Source of the DNA: Ruegeria lacuscaerulensis
GTDB taxonomy: Bacteria; Pseudomonadota; Alphaproteobacteria; Rhodobacterales; Rhodobacteraceae
Direction of reading: 5' to 3'
Assembly: GCF_013031245.1 (NCBI RefSeq)
Contig: NZ_WPZL01000018.1
Coordinates: 22,968 to 86,967, forward strand
Length of the DNA stretch: 64,000 nucleotides
The position numbers and the translations under genes are program-made. The notes under the pieces are model-generated. The model was not told the origin of the DNA. It did not search any database and saw only the letters and a program-made list of their open reading frames with translations. Positions 8,598 to 16,467 of the stretch are shown here, in pieces (the first letter of the stretch is position 1; every line of letters starts with the position of its first letter).

Positions 8598-9296
8598 ATG
8601 TTCAGTCGTATACTGACCAGCGCGTTGTTCGCTGGTGCTGCAGCGGGGCTGATTGCCGCCTTGCTGCAGTTGGTCTTTGTGCAACCTGTTTTGTTGCATG
8701 CTGAACTGTATGAATCCGGTGAATTGGTTCATTTCGGAGCTGAGGCCGTATCGGCCCATCCGGAATTGCCCGGCATGTTCTCGGACCTGTTCCGCGATGC
8801 GTTGAGTGTCATCTTCACCATGCTGACCTATACCGGCTATGCACTGATGATGGTCGCGCTGATGTCCGTGGCCGAAGGCCAGGGCCACACGATTGACGGT
8901 CGCACAGGGGTTCTGTGGGGGCTGGCGGGGTTCATCGCAATCCACCTTGCACCCGGCTTCACTTTGGCGCCCGAAGTACCCGGCGTGGCCGCGGCTGACG
9001 TTTATGCCCGTCAGGTCTGGTGGTTCGCGACCGTCGCTGCCGCTGTTGTTGCGCTATGGCTGATTGCCTTCGGCGGCAACCTGATCAGCTATGTGATCGC
9101 CGCTGCTTTGCTGCTGGCTCCGCACCTGATAGGCGCCCCCGAGCCGGATGTTTTCACCGGCCCCGTCCCGACCGAAATCGGGGCACTCTTCGCAGCCCGC
9201 GCCTTTGGCATCGGCCTGGTGGCCTGGGTCTTGGTAGGTGCATTTGCCGGCTACTTCTGGCAGAGCGAGAGCAAACGCGCCGAAGCAACGGCCTGA
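8598..9296 (+). CDS. cbtA: Cobalt transporter subunit CbtA
   Basis: A 232-residue inner-membrane protein with about five to six hydrophobic segments. The first helix, SALFAGAAAGLIAALLQLVF, is followed by HAELYE, a CbtA feature with possible metal ligands; further segments lie near 75-95, 105-125, 145-190 and 205-225. It is the presumed permease for cobalt, pairing with CbtB. ATG 8598 follows the cbtB stop by four bases. The gene is followed by a strong hairpin at 9309-9337. Confidence 0.93.
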   Translation: MFSRILTSALFAGAAAGLIAALLQLVFVQPVLLHAELYESGELVHFGAEAVSAHPELPGMFSDLFRDALSVIFTMLTYTGYALMMVALMSVAEGQGHTIDGRTGVLWGLAGFIAIHLAPGFTLAPEVPGVAAADVYARQVWWFATVAAAVVALWLIAFGGNLISYVIAAALLLAPHLIGAPEPDVFTGPVPTEIGALFAARAFGIGLVAWVLVGAFAGYFWQSESKRAEATA

Positions 9297-9308
9297 TCCC
9301 AACCTTTC

Positions 9309-9337
9309 AATCACGCCGGGTTTTGCCCGGCGTGATT
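9309..9337 (+). terminator. Strong hairpin after cbtA, possible terminator or processing stem
   Basis: AATCACGCCGGG (9309-9320) and CCCGGCGTGATT (9326-9337) form a perfect 12-base-pair stem with a five-base loop, followed by TCATTTTGTC. The U-run is weak, so it may be a partial terminator that lowers expression of the next gene, which starts only 24 bases later. Confidence 0.65.
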
Positions 9338-9360
9338 CATTTTGTCTTCAAGGAAAAAAG

Positions 9361-9855
9361 ATGGCACGCTCACTTGCCCTTTTTGCTATCGGTCTGGTGT
9401 TCGGCAGCGGTGCAGGATTTGTTCTGGCCGCCGCCAATGGCGTCACTTTCGACGGCCACGACCATGGCGACCCTGCACACCACGGTGGCTCGGCCGCCGA
9501 GACCGTGGCGCATGATCATTCCACAGCCGTGAACCTGCCGGCCGGTCCGGACGCACCCGGTCTGGAAATCGCGCTGACACAGGATCCAACGGCCGGGTGG
9601 AACCTGCACGTCATGCCGCAGAATTTTCGGTTCGCCCCGGAAAATGCGTCGGCGGCCGACAAGGATGGCGAAGGCCACGCCCACGTCTACATCAATGGCG
9701 AGAAACTGGCCCGGCTCTACGGCAACTGGATACATATTCCGGACCTGCCCAAAGGTGAAACCGAAGTCTCGGTCTCACTAAACGCCAACAGCCATAGCCC
9801 GCTGTTGGTTAACAACGTGCCGGTCAGCACGGCTGTTACGGTTCAGGTGGATTAA
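9361..9855 (+). CDS. Histidine-rich exported protein, possible periplasmic cobalt binder
   Basis: The 164-residue product has an N-terminal export signal or anchor (hydrophobic residues 5-25), then a histidine-rich stretch with HDHGDPAHHGG near 33-43 and HDH at 51-53, then a folded domain (about 65-164) with EGHAHVYINGEKLARLYG and WIHIPDLPKGE. I know of no assigned function. Its place 64 bases after cbtA, under the same riboswitch, suggests metal (cobalt) binding in the periplasm; this is inference. ATG 9361 follows AAGGAAAAAAG; upstream extensions run through the hairpin and are rejected. Its stop overlaps that of the convergent DUF1636 gene. Confidence 0.85.
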   Translation: MARSLALFAIGLVFGSGAGFVLAAANGVTFDGHDHGDPAHHGGSAAETVAHDHSTAVNLPAGPDAPGLEIALTQDPTAGWNLHVMPQNFRFAPENASAADKDGEGHAHVYINGEKLARLYGNWIHIPDLPKGETEVSVSLNANSHSPLLVNNVPVSTAVTVQVD

Positions 9856-10208
9856 AGCGCCGGAATACGCGCGCGCAGACACATCCGAAGTCGCCCGCAG
9901 GGTCGGGCGTCTTCAATCCATCCCCCGGGACTGTTTAGAAAGGCCTTGCAGGTGGCGGCGATATCGTTGGCATCCGCAACGACATTGATCCCAGAAAACA
10001 CGTATGACGCGCGCCCGGCAGATTGCAGCGCCAGCGCCGTCGGCTCAGTGCAACTGCTGAAACAGGCGTGATCGGCAACAGTGACCTGATCATCCAGCCC
10101 AGCGCGGATCAGGGCCGCCTGAACGGCCTGCCTTTCGGCTTCACGGTTGCGCGTGCCCGAACAGCTGTTGCAGATCAATAGGCGTATTTGGTCCAAACCC
10201 GGCCTCAC
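9852..10208 (-). CDS. DUF1636 family metal-binding protein
   Basis: The product contains LLICNSCSG, CFSSCTEPTALALQ and GRASYVFSGI, which fit DUF1636, a small family of predicted metal-binding proteins I know from cobalamin loci. Two CxxC/CxxxC pairs (CNSC and CFSSC) could bind an iron-sulfur cluster or another metal. The frame stays open to 10307 (a TTG), but the extra residues look unlike the family. GTG at 10208 starts close to the conserved block and gives 118 residues; the start is uncertain. The reading direction is opposite to the cbt genes and the stop codons overlap. Confidence 0.8.
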   Translation of the reverse strand: MRPGLDQIRLLICNSCSGTRNREAERQAVQAALIRAGLDDQVTVADHACFSSCTEPTALALQSAGRASYVFSGINVVADANDIAATCKAFLNSPGGWIEDARPCGRLRMCLRARIPAL

Positions 10209-10336
10209 ATCCTGACGTTCGCACGTTTCTGCTGTTTTCCGACGGCCGGCGCAATCCTGAATACGCACAAGATTGTGAGTGCGCCGCACCGCCGTTTCTG
10301 GCAACAATCACACAGTCAATCCAAAGGAGACCGGGG

Positions 10337-10795
10337 ATGAAAGCGCTATGGACTGCGGTTGCTCTGCTGGCCCTGCCCGCCTGGGCAGATGAACCTCTGT
10401 CCGGTTGGGCGGTTTATCCCACCGACAAAAGCTATGAAGATCTGGTCGCTGACACCAAGTCCGCCGTGAAGGAAAACGGGCTGATCGTGGTCACCCAGGC
10501 CGGGCCGACCAAGGCCGCTGCTGCGCGTGGCATTGTAATTCCGGGCAATCTGGTAATTGGTGCTTTCAACAACGACTACGCCGTGCGCGTTCTGGAAACC
10601 TCGGTTCACGCGATGATCGAAGCGCCGATCCGGTTCTATGTGACCGAGAACGAGGACGGCACCGCCACCCTCTCCTACAAGACCCCCAGCTATGTGTTCG
10701 CACCTTATGTTTACGAGGGCGGGGAACCCCTGAGCGAGATTGCCGTCGAACTTGACACAAAGTTTCAGGCAGTGGCGGAATCCGCAGTCAAATAG
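10337..10795 (+). CDS. DUF302 domain exported protein
   Basis: The 152-residue protein has a signal peptide (about 1-17, ending PAWA-DE) and a DUF302 domain, seen as GIVIPGNLVIGAFNNDYAV in the centre and PSYVFAPY near 117-124. DUF302 proteins are small and poorly understood; some occur near metal or sulfur metabolism genes. AAAGGAG eight bases before the ATG is a good ribosome site. The start faces the DUF1636 gene across 128 bases, so the two may share a divergent promoter region. No catalytic residues can be named. Confidence 0.85.
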   Translation: MKALWTAVALLALPAWADEPLSGWAVYPTDKSYEDLVADTKSAVKENGLIVVTQAGPTKAAAARGIVIPGNLVIGAFNNDYAVRVLETSVHAMIEAPIRFYVTENEDGTATLSYKTPSYVFAPYVYEGGEPLSEIAVELDTKFQAVAESAVK

Positions 10796-10874
10796 TCACA
10801 CTGACGTGAAGCTGCTTGCGTCCGGGCGTGTCCTCCGCAATCTGCTGTGACGTATAAATTTCGGAGCATGACTA

Positions 10875-12494
10875 ATGCAGGACCTCTCGCCGCGCGCTGC
10901 GGATCTTTTGGCCCAACGACTGTACGAGGCCGGATGCCGTCACGCCTTTGGTATGCCGGGTGGCGAGGTTCTGACGCTGGTGGACGCGCTGGAACAGGCG
11001 GGGATCACTTTTCATCTGACCAAGCATGAAAACGCCGCCGGTTTCATGGCCGAGGCGGTGCATCATCGTGACCGTGCGCCCGCCATTCTGGTGGCAACTC
11101 TCGGACCCGGCGCGATGAACGGGATCAACGTAGTTGCCAACGCGCTGCAGGATCGGGTGCCAATGATCGTACTGACCGGTTGCGTCGACGAGGATGAGGC
11201 GCTGACCTATACGCATCAGGTCATGGACCACGCGCAGGTATACCGCTCGATCACCAAGGGAACGTTCATGCTGACTGCGCAGGGCGCGGATATTGTCGCG
11301 GACAAGGCCGTTTCTCTGGCTAACCAGCCGCGCCCCGGGCCTGTGCATATCGATGTGCCGATCTCGGTCGCGGATACGCGCGTATCCGGTGTCAAACGCC
11401 GTCGCCTGGCTAAACCCGCAGTCGTCGCACCCGAGGGAAATTGCGTTGAAAAGGCCCGCCGCTGGGTGGCCGAGGCTGAACGGCCTATCGCGATTATCGG
11501 GCTGGATGTTCTCTATGACGACTCGCGCAATGTCGTGCAGGCGTTTCTGGAACATTTCAATATCCCGTTTGTAACCACCTACAAAGCCAAGGGCATCATT
11601 CCCGAAGATCATCCCCTATGCCTCGGTGGCGCCGGACTGTCGCCACTGGCCGACAAACATCTGGTGCCGTTGGTCGAACACGCCGATCTGGTTCTGTGCC
11701 TGGGCTATGACCCGATCGAGATGCGCCCCGGCTGGCGCGAAATCTGGGACCCCGAGGAAACGCGCGTCATCGACATTTCGGCCGTGGTCAACGATCACTA
11801 CATGCATCAGGCCGGGCTGAACCTGGTGGCCCATACAGGCGCTACACTGGAAGCCATTGCCAAAGGCAACACCGCCCGTGAGACTTGGCCCGGGGGTGAG
11901 CCCGCGCAGGTCAAGGCCGCCTTAGCGCAGGCTTTCCCCGCCGACGACGAGTGGGGGCCTGCCGCCATCATCGCCGAGACACGCGCGACCCTACCTGCCG
12001 AAACATTGGCGACGGCCGACAGCGGCGCACACCGCATCCTGCTGAGCCAGATGTGGGACTGTTCCGAAGAACGTGGGCTGATCCAATCCTCGGCCCTGTG
12101 CACCATGGGTTGCGCGGTGCCGATGGCCATTGGCCTGAAACTGGCCGAGCCTGACCGCCCGGTTATCAGCTTCTCCGGCGATGCCGGGTTCCTGATGGTG
12201 GCCGGAGAGTTGTCGACCGCCGCGGAAATGGGTGGCAACCCGATCTTTCTGGTCTTCGTCGACGCCAGCCTTGCGCTGATCGAACTCAAGCAACGTCAGC
12301 GTCAAATGGGCAACAAAGGCGTGGATTTCGACCGTCACGACTTTGCCGCCATGGGCCGCGCCTTTGGAGGTAACGGGCACACCGTCCGCAATCGTGAAGA
12401 GTTGCGCGCGGCGCTGAATGACGCCATGAAGGCCGACACGTTCACCGTAATTGCCGCCGAAATCGACCGTGGAGGTTATGATGGCCGGATCTGA
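10875..12494 (+). CDS. Thiamine-diphosphate-dependent enzyme, acetolactate synthase/2-hydroxyacyl-CoA lyase type
   Basis: The 539-residue protein has the three-domain layout of this family: an N-terminal pyrimidine-binding domain with FGMPGGEVLTLVDAL and the catalytic glutamate in TKHENAAGFMAEA (about residue 52), a central domain, and a C-terminal diphosphate domain with FSGDAGFLMVAGEL. The metal motif is variant: GDA replaces GDG, and VDAS stands where N-containing ligands are usual. The substrate cannot be read from sequence. The 14-base overlap with a CoA-transferase gene recalls the oxalyl-CoA decarboxylase/formyl-CoA transferase pairing and suggests an acyl-CoA substrate, which is inference. 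GGAG lies nine bases before the ATG. Confidence 0.85.
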   Translation: MQDLSPRAADLLAQRLYEAGCRHAFGMPGGEVLTLVDALEQAGITFHLTKHENAAGFMAEAVHHRDRAPAILVATLGPGAMNGINVVANALQDRVPMIVLTGCVDEDEALTYTHQVMDHAQVYRSITKGTFMLTAQGADIVADKAVSLANQPRPGPVHIDVPISVADTRVSGVKRRRLAKPAVVAPEGNCVEKARRWVAEAERPIAIIGLDVLYDDSRNVVQAFLEHFNIPFVTTYKAKGIIPEDHPLCLGGAGLSPLADKHLVPLVEHADLVLCLGYDPIEMRPGWREIWDPEETRVIDISAVVNDHYMHQAGLNLVAHTGATLEAIAKGNTARETWPGGEPAQVKAALAQAFPADDEWGPAAIIAETRATLPAETLATADSGAHRILLSQMWDCSEERGLIQSSALCTMGCAVPMAIGLKLAEPDRPVISFSGDAGFLMVAGELSTAAEMGGNPIFLVFVDASLALIELKQRQRQMGNKGVDFDRHDFAAMGRAFGGNGHTVRNREELRAALNDAMKADTFTVIAAEIDRGGYDGRI

Positions 12495-13665
12495 AGGACC
12501 GTTGAAGGGCGTCAAGGTTCTGGACCTGTCGCGCATTCTGGCAGGGCCGACCTGCACGCAATTGCTGGGCGATCTGGGCGCCAGTATCATCAAGGTTGAA
12601 AACCCGGCTACGGGTGGCGACGACACACGGCAATGGGGCCCTCCTTACGTTGAGGACGCCGAGGGCAACCGGTCCGACCTGAGCGCCTATTTCATGTCAG
12701 CCAACCGCAATAAGAAATCCGTCGCCATTGATATTGCCACGCCGGAAGGACAGGCCGAGATCAAGCGGCTGGCCTCGCATGCCGACATCCTGATCGAGAA
12801 CTTCAAACCCGGCGGGCTGGCAAAATACGGCCTGGACTACGAAACCCTGTCGCGAGAGTTTCCGAGCCTCGTCTACTGCTCAATCTCGGGTTATGGCCAA
12901 ACCGGACCCAATTCGTCCAAACCCGGCTACGACCTGATGGCGCAGGGGTATGGCGGCATCATGTCCCTGACCGGCGACCCTGATGGTGCACCGATGAAAG
13001 TGGGCGTTGGCATCGCCGACGTCATGTGTGGCATGTACGCAAGTGTCGGCATTCTGGCTGCGCTGCGCCACCGGGATCTGACTGGCGAGGGCCAGCAAAT
13101 CGATCTGGCCTTGGTTGACGCGCAGATCGCGTGGCTGATCAATGAAGGCGTGAACTACCTGACTTCGGGCAGTGTGCCTCAGCGGCGTGGTAACGGGCAT
13201 CCCAATATTGTGCCGTATGATGTCTATGAAACGTCAGATGGCCACGTCATTCTGGCCGTCGGCAATGACAGCCAGTTCCGGCGGTGTTGCGACTTCATCA
13301 ATCACCCCGAACTGGCTGACGACCCGCGCTTCGCCACCAACCCGGCCCGTCTGGAACACCGTGACGCCTTGAACGCCGTGCTGCGCCCTGCCCTGCAAAA
13401 CTATGACATGGCCACCGTCATTGCAGAGCTGGAGTCTCGCAAGGTACCCGTCGGTCCGGTGCAAACCATGGATCAGGTATTTGCCACCAGACAGGTCGCC
13501 GCCCGGCAGATGCAGATCGCAATGCAGGCTGGGCCCGGCGAGGTGCAACTGATCGGAAATCCGCTGAAATTGTCGCGTACGCCGGTCACGTATCGCACGG
13601 CTCCGCCCGAATTCGGGGCGGACACTCAGGCAGTTCTGAGCGCTGAAAACCCGTTCGAGGATTGA
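12481..13665 (+). CDS. Class III (CaiB/BaiF-type) CoA-transferase
   Basis: The 394-residue product opens with VKVLDLSRILAGPTCTQLL and DLGASIIKVENP, standard for family III CoA-transferases, and contains the catalytic aspartate at residue 180 in GIADVMCGMYA. These enzymes move CoA between carboxylic acids through an aspartyl anhydride. Two ATGs are adjacent at 12478 and 12481; the second has better spacing (five bases) from GGAGG at 12471. It overlaps the TPP-enzyme gene by 14 bases and is followed by a clear terminator. Substrates are unknown. Confidence 0.9.
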   Translation: MAGSEGPLKGVKVLDLSRILAGPTCTQLLGDLGASIIKVENPATGGDDTRQWGPPYVEDAEGNRSDLSAYFMSANRNKKSVAIDIATPEGQAEIKRLASHADILIENFKPGGLAKYGLDYETLSREFPSLVYCSISGYGQTGPNSSKPGYDLMAQGYGGIMSLTGDPDGAPMKVGVGIADVMCGMYASVGILAALRHRDLTGEGQQIDLALVDAQIAWLINEGVNYLTSGSVPQRRGNGHPNIVPYDVYETSDGHVILAVGNDSQFRRCCDFINHPELADDPRFATNPARLEHRDALNAVLRPALQNYDMATVIAELESRKVPVGPVQTMDQVFATRQVAARQMQIAMQAGPGEVQLIGNPLKLSRTPVTYRTAPPEFGADTQAVLSAENPFED

Positions 13666-13674
13666 AACACTGCA

Positions 13675-13726
13675 CCGATTTCGGCGGCATGTTGCTGAAA
13701 CATGCCGTTGAATCGGCGGTTTTTTT
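13675..13726 (+). terminator. Rho-independent terminator after the CoA-transferase
   Basis: Inner stem CGGCATGTT (13685-13693) pairs with AACATGCCG (13699-13707), an outer stem CCGATT pairs with AATCGG (13711-13716), and a seven-base T run follows at 13720-13726. It closes the TPP-enzyme/CoA-transferase unit. Confidence 0.85.
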
Positions 13727-13846
13727 CAAGTTTTCCACACACAGCCTTTCACCAATTCGAGAGCAAGGCCGATACTGATACGACGCCGCCAGAGTCTCTG
13801 CTAAATCGAATAGCGTAGAAATTCTCAATTGGATCGGACCACAGGC

Positions 13847-15217
13847 ATGAAACAAGACGTTTTCGGACAGATGAACACCCTCAGCCAGCCGGCATGTGTC
13901 GAGGCGTGGAATGGTGTTCTGCTTGGGTTCATGGCGCATGCGGCCATCACTCCGCAGCATCTGGGCACCGTTCTTGAGCTTGAGCCTGACTTTGCCCTGG
14001 GTCATGCGGTCAAGGGGCTATTCATGGTTCTGCTGGGACGGCGAGAGATGACAGCAGTCGCGGTCGAGGCCCTGTCGGACGCACAGAGCGCGATGGAACG
14101 GCAGCCGGTCTCAGAGCGGGAAAGAAAGTATGTCGAGGCGCTGGGGCTGTATCTGGCTGATCTGCCCTCGCAGGCGGTGCAGAAGTTTGAGGAGATCCTG
14201 CGCTCTCACCCGCAGGATACTCTGGCGATGAAGCTCAGCCACGCCACGCGCTTTGTTCTGGGCGATTCCGCAGGCATGCGCCGGTCCATCGAACGAGTGA
14301 TGCCTGCCTATGCCCCTGACCACGCAGGGCGCGGCTATCTGCTGGGCTGCCATTCCTTCGCATTGGAAGAAACCGCCGCTTATGAAAAGGCCGAAATCGC
14401 CGGTCGCCAGGCTTTGTGGATGGTATCGGATGATGCCTGGGGCCTGCATGCCGTGGCGCATGTGCATGAAATGACGGGCAACGCGCAATTGGGCCTGGAC
14501 TGGCTGGCAGGGCGCGAGGATGCCTGGGCACATTGCAACAACTTTCGCTATCACGTCTGGTGGCACAAGGCGCTGATGCATCTGGATCTGGGTCAGGTCG
14601 ATCAGGTGATGGAGCTCTATGACCAGTACATTCGTCAGGACAAAACCGACGACTACCGGGATATCTCAAACGCAACCTCGCTGTTGTCGCGGCTTGAGCT
14701 TGAAGGTGTCGACGTCGGCAACCGCTGGGAGGAACTGGCCGATCTCAGCGCTGCCCGGACCGAAGACGGTTGTTTGATCTTTGCCGATCTTCACTATTTG
14801 CTGGCGCTGACAGGCGACAACCGAACCGACGCAACCGGCAAGATGTTGCAGCGCATCCAGAAGGACGCGCAACGCAATCAGGGGGATACCCCGGTCCGCA
14901 TGTCCGACCCGGGCGTTGCGGCGGCCAAAGGACTTGAGGCCTTTGGCGACGGCCTTTACGGTGCCGCCTTCGACTTTTTGTCGACCGCGCGCGGCTCTAT
15001 GCAATTGGCAGGTGGCAGCCACGCCCAACGTGATGTTTTCGAGCGCATCACGATAGATTCCGGCTTGCGCGCTGGTCGACTGGATGCTGTCGAGCGCATC
15101 CTGGACGACCGCCGCGCCAAACGCGCCGGGGGCGAGGACAATTACGCCTTGGCACGCCGCGCACTGATTGACGCGGCACGCGACAACGGAGACGCACAAA
15201 GCGTCCCGGCCGAATAA
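13847..15217 (+). CDS. TTC38-like tetratricopeptide protein
   Basis: The 456-residue product is helical and TPR-like. It matches the tetratricopeptide-repeat-38 type, recognised by HAVAHVHEMTGNAQLGLDWL near 198-217 and the histidine- and tryptophan-rich block NNFRYHVWWHKALMHLDLGQ. No signal peptide is seen, so it is probably cytosolic. Function is unknown. TTG 13829 would add six residues; ATG 13847 is preferred. It is preceded by a terminator and lies 32 bases upstream of opgC, so it may be the first gene of the glucan operon, although a functional link is not established. Confidence 0.8.
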   Translation: MKQDVFGQMNTLSQPACVEAWNGVLLGFMAHAAITPQHLGTVLELEPDFALGHAVKGLFMVLLGRREMTAVAVEALSDAQSAMERQPVSERERKYVEALGLYLADLPSQAVQKFEEILRSHPQDTLAMKLSHATRFVLGDSAGMRRSIERVMPAYAPDHAGRGYLLGCHSFALEETAAYEKAEIAGRQALWMVSDDAWGLHAVAHVHEMTGNAQLGLDWLAGREDAWAHCNNFRYHVWWHKALMHLDLGQVDQVMELYDQYIRQDKTDDYRDISNATSLLSRLELEGVDVGNRWEELADLSAARTEDGCLIFADLHYLLALTGDNRTDATGKMLQRIQKDAQRNQGDTPVRMSDPGVAAAKGLEAFGDGLYGAAFDFLSTARGSMQLAGGSHAQRDVFERITIDSGLRAGRLDAVERILDDRRAKRAGGEDNYALARRALIDAARDNGDAQSVPAE

Positions 15218-15249
15218 CAAAAACAAAGACCAAGAAGGACAGAAAACGT

Positions 15250-16467
15250 ATGGCGACTTTATCGCCCGCTTCTGATTTTGCTCCGGTGACCGCTTCGGCG
15301 GCCGCCCCTGCTAGTACGCGCGATCCGCGACTGGATTTCTATCGCGGCATTGCGATGTTCATTATCCTGATCGCGCATATTCCGAATGACCCCTGGGCTA
15401 AATGGATTCCGGCACGGTTCGGGTTTTCCGATGCCACCGAGATCTTCGTGTTCTGCTCGGGCATGGCTTCGGCCATCGCCTTTGGCGGGGCGTTCATGCG
15501 TAAAGGCTGGTGGCTGGGCACGGCGCGTGTCTCCTTCCGCATCTGGCAGGTTTACTGGGCGCATATCGGCCTGTTCTTCTTTGTCGCCATGTCCATGGCG
15601 GCACTGGATCAGACCGGCCTGTTCGAGAAAACATATATTTCGTCCCTGAACCTGCAGCATTTCTTCAACGACCCGGCTCCGCAGATCATCGGAATGTTTA
15701 CGCTGACCTACGTGCCGAACTACTTTGACATCTTGCCGATGTACCTCGTGGTTCTGGCGATGATGCCCTTGTTCATGGGCCTGTCGCGCATCGGATTCTG
15801 GGCGGTCGCTACGACGTCGGTCGCGATCTGGCTGGTCGCGCAAACCGGCGTACTGGCCCTGCCTGCTGAACCGTGGTCCGACCGTCAGTGGTTCTTTAAT
15901 CCCTTCGGCTGGCAATTGCTGTTCTTCACTGGCTTTGCCTTCATGCGCGGCTGGATCCCTGCGCCTCCGGTATCGAAGACGCTGATCTGGGTGGCTGCAC
16001 TGTTTCTGATCCTGTCTATGCCCTTCGGCTCGTGGAAAGTGTTCACTTGGGTCAATGCCGCCGCCCCTGACCTGGCGGTAGAAATCCGCAAGGCCTGGCC
16101 CCTCACAGAGGAATTCCGCGACAAGACCGATTTCGGTCTGTTTCGCTATCTCCATTTCCTGTCGCTGGCCTATCTGGGGTGGGTCGCAGCGGGTGAGCAT
16201 GGCCATCGCCTGATCGCAACCGGTCATGGTGCGGCCGCCAAAGTCTGGCAGTTTCTGCTGACCGTGATCACCAAGGTTGGGCAGCAATCGCTGGCGGTAT
16301 TCGTATTTTCGATGGCAGCAGCGCGACTTATCGGCGTCGGCCTGGACCTGAGCGGGCGGGATGTTGCCAGTGTTTTCATCGCCAACATGATTGGCTTTGC
16401 CATGATCATCGGCGTGGCTTATCTGGCCGCCTGGTTTAAGTCTCAACCCTGGAAGACGAAAAAATGA
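15250..16467 (+). CDS. opgC: OpgC, glucan succinyltransferase-type membrane protein
   Basis: A 405-residue integral membrane acyltransferase with about ten helices. After a short cytosolic N-terminus it shows RDPRLDFYRGIAMFIILIAH, the opening motif of OpgC and related membrane acyltransferases, with SDATEIFVFCSG following. OpgC adds succinyl groups to osmoregulated periplasmic glucans. AAGGA precedes the ATG by about ten bases. It overlaps opgG by four bases (ATGA), and the opgC-G-H order supports the role. Confidence 0.94.
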   Translation: MATLSPASDFAPVTASAAAPASTRDPRLDFYRGIAMFIILIAHIPNDPWAKWIPARFGFSDATEIFVFCSGMASAIAFGGAFMRKGWWLGTARVSFRIWQVYWAHIGLFFFVAMSMAALDQTGLFEKTYISSLNLQHFFNDPAPQIIGMFTLTYVPNYFDILPMYLVVLAMMPLFMGLSRIGFWAVATTSVAIWLVAQTGVLALPAEPWSDRQWFFNPFGWQLLFFTGFAFMRGWIPAPPVSKTLIWVAALFLILSMPFGSWKVFTWVNAAAPDLAVEIRKAWPLTEEFRDKTDFGLFRYLHFLSLAYLGWVAAGEHGHRLIATGHGAAAKVWQFLLTVITKVGQQSLAVFVFSMAAARLIGVGLDLSGRDVASVFIANMIGFAMIIGVAYLAAWFKSQPWKTKK

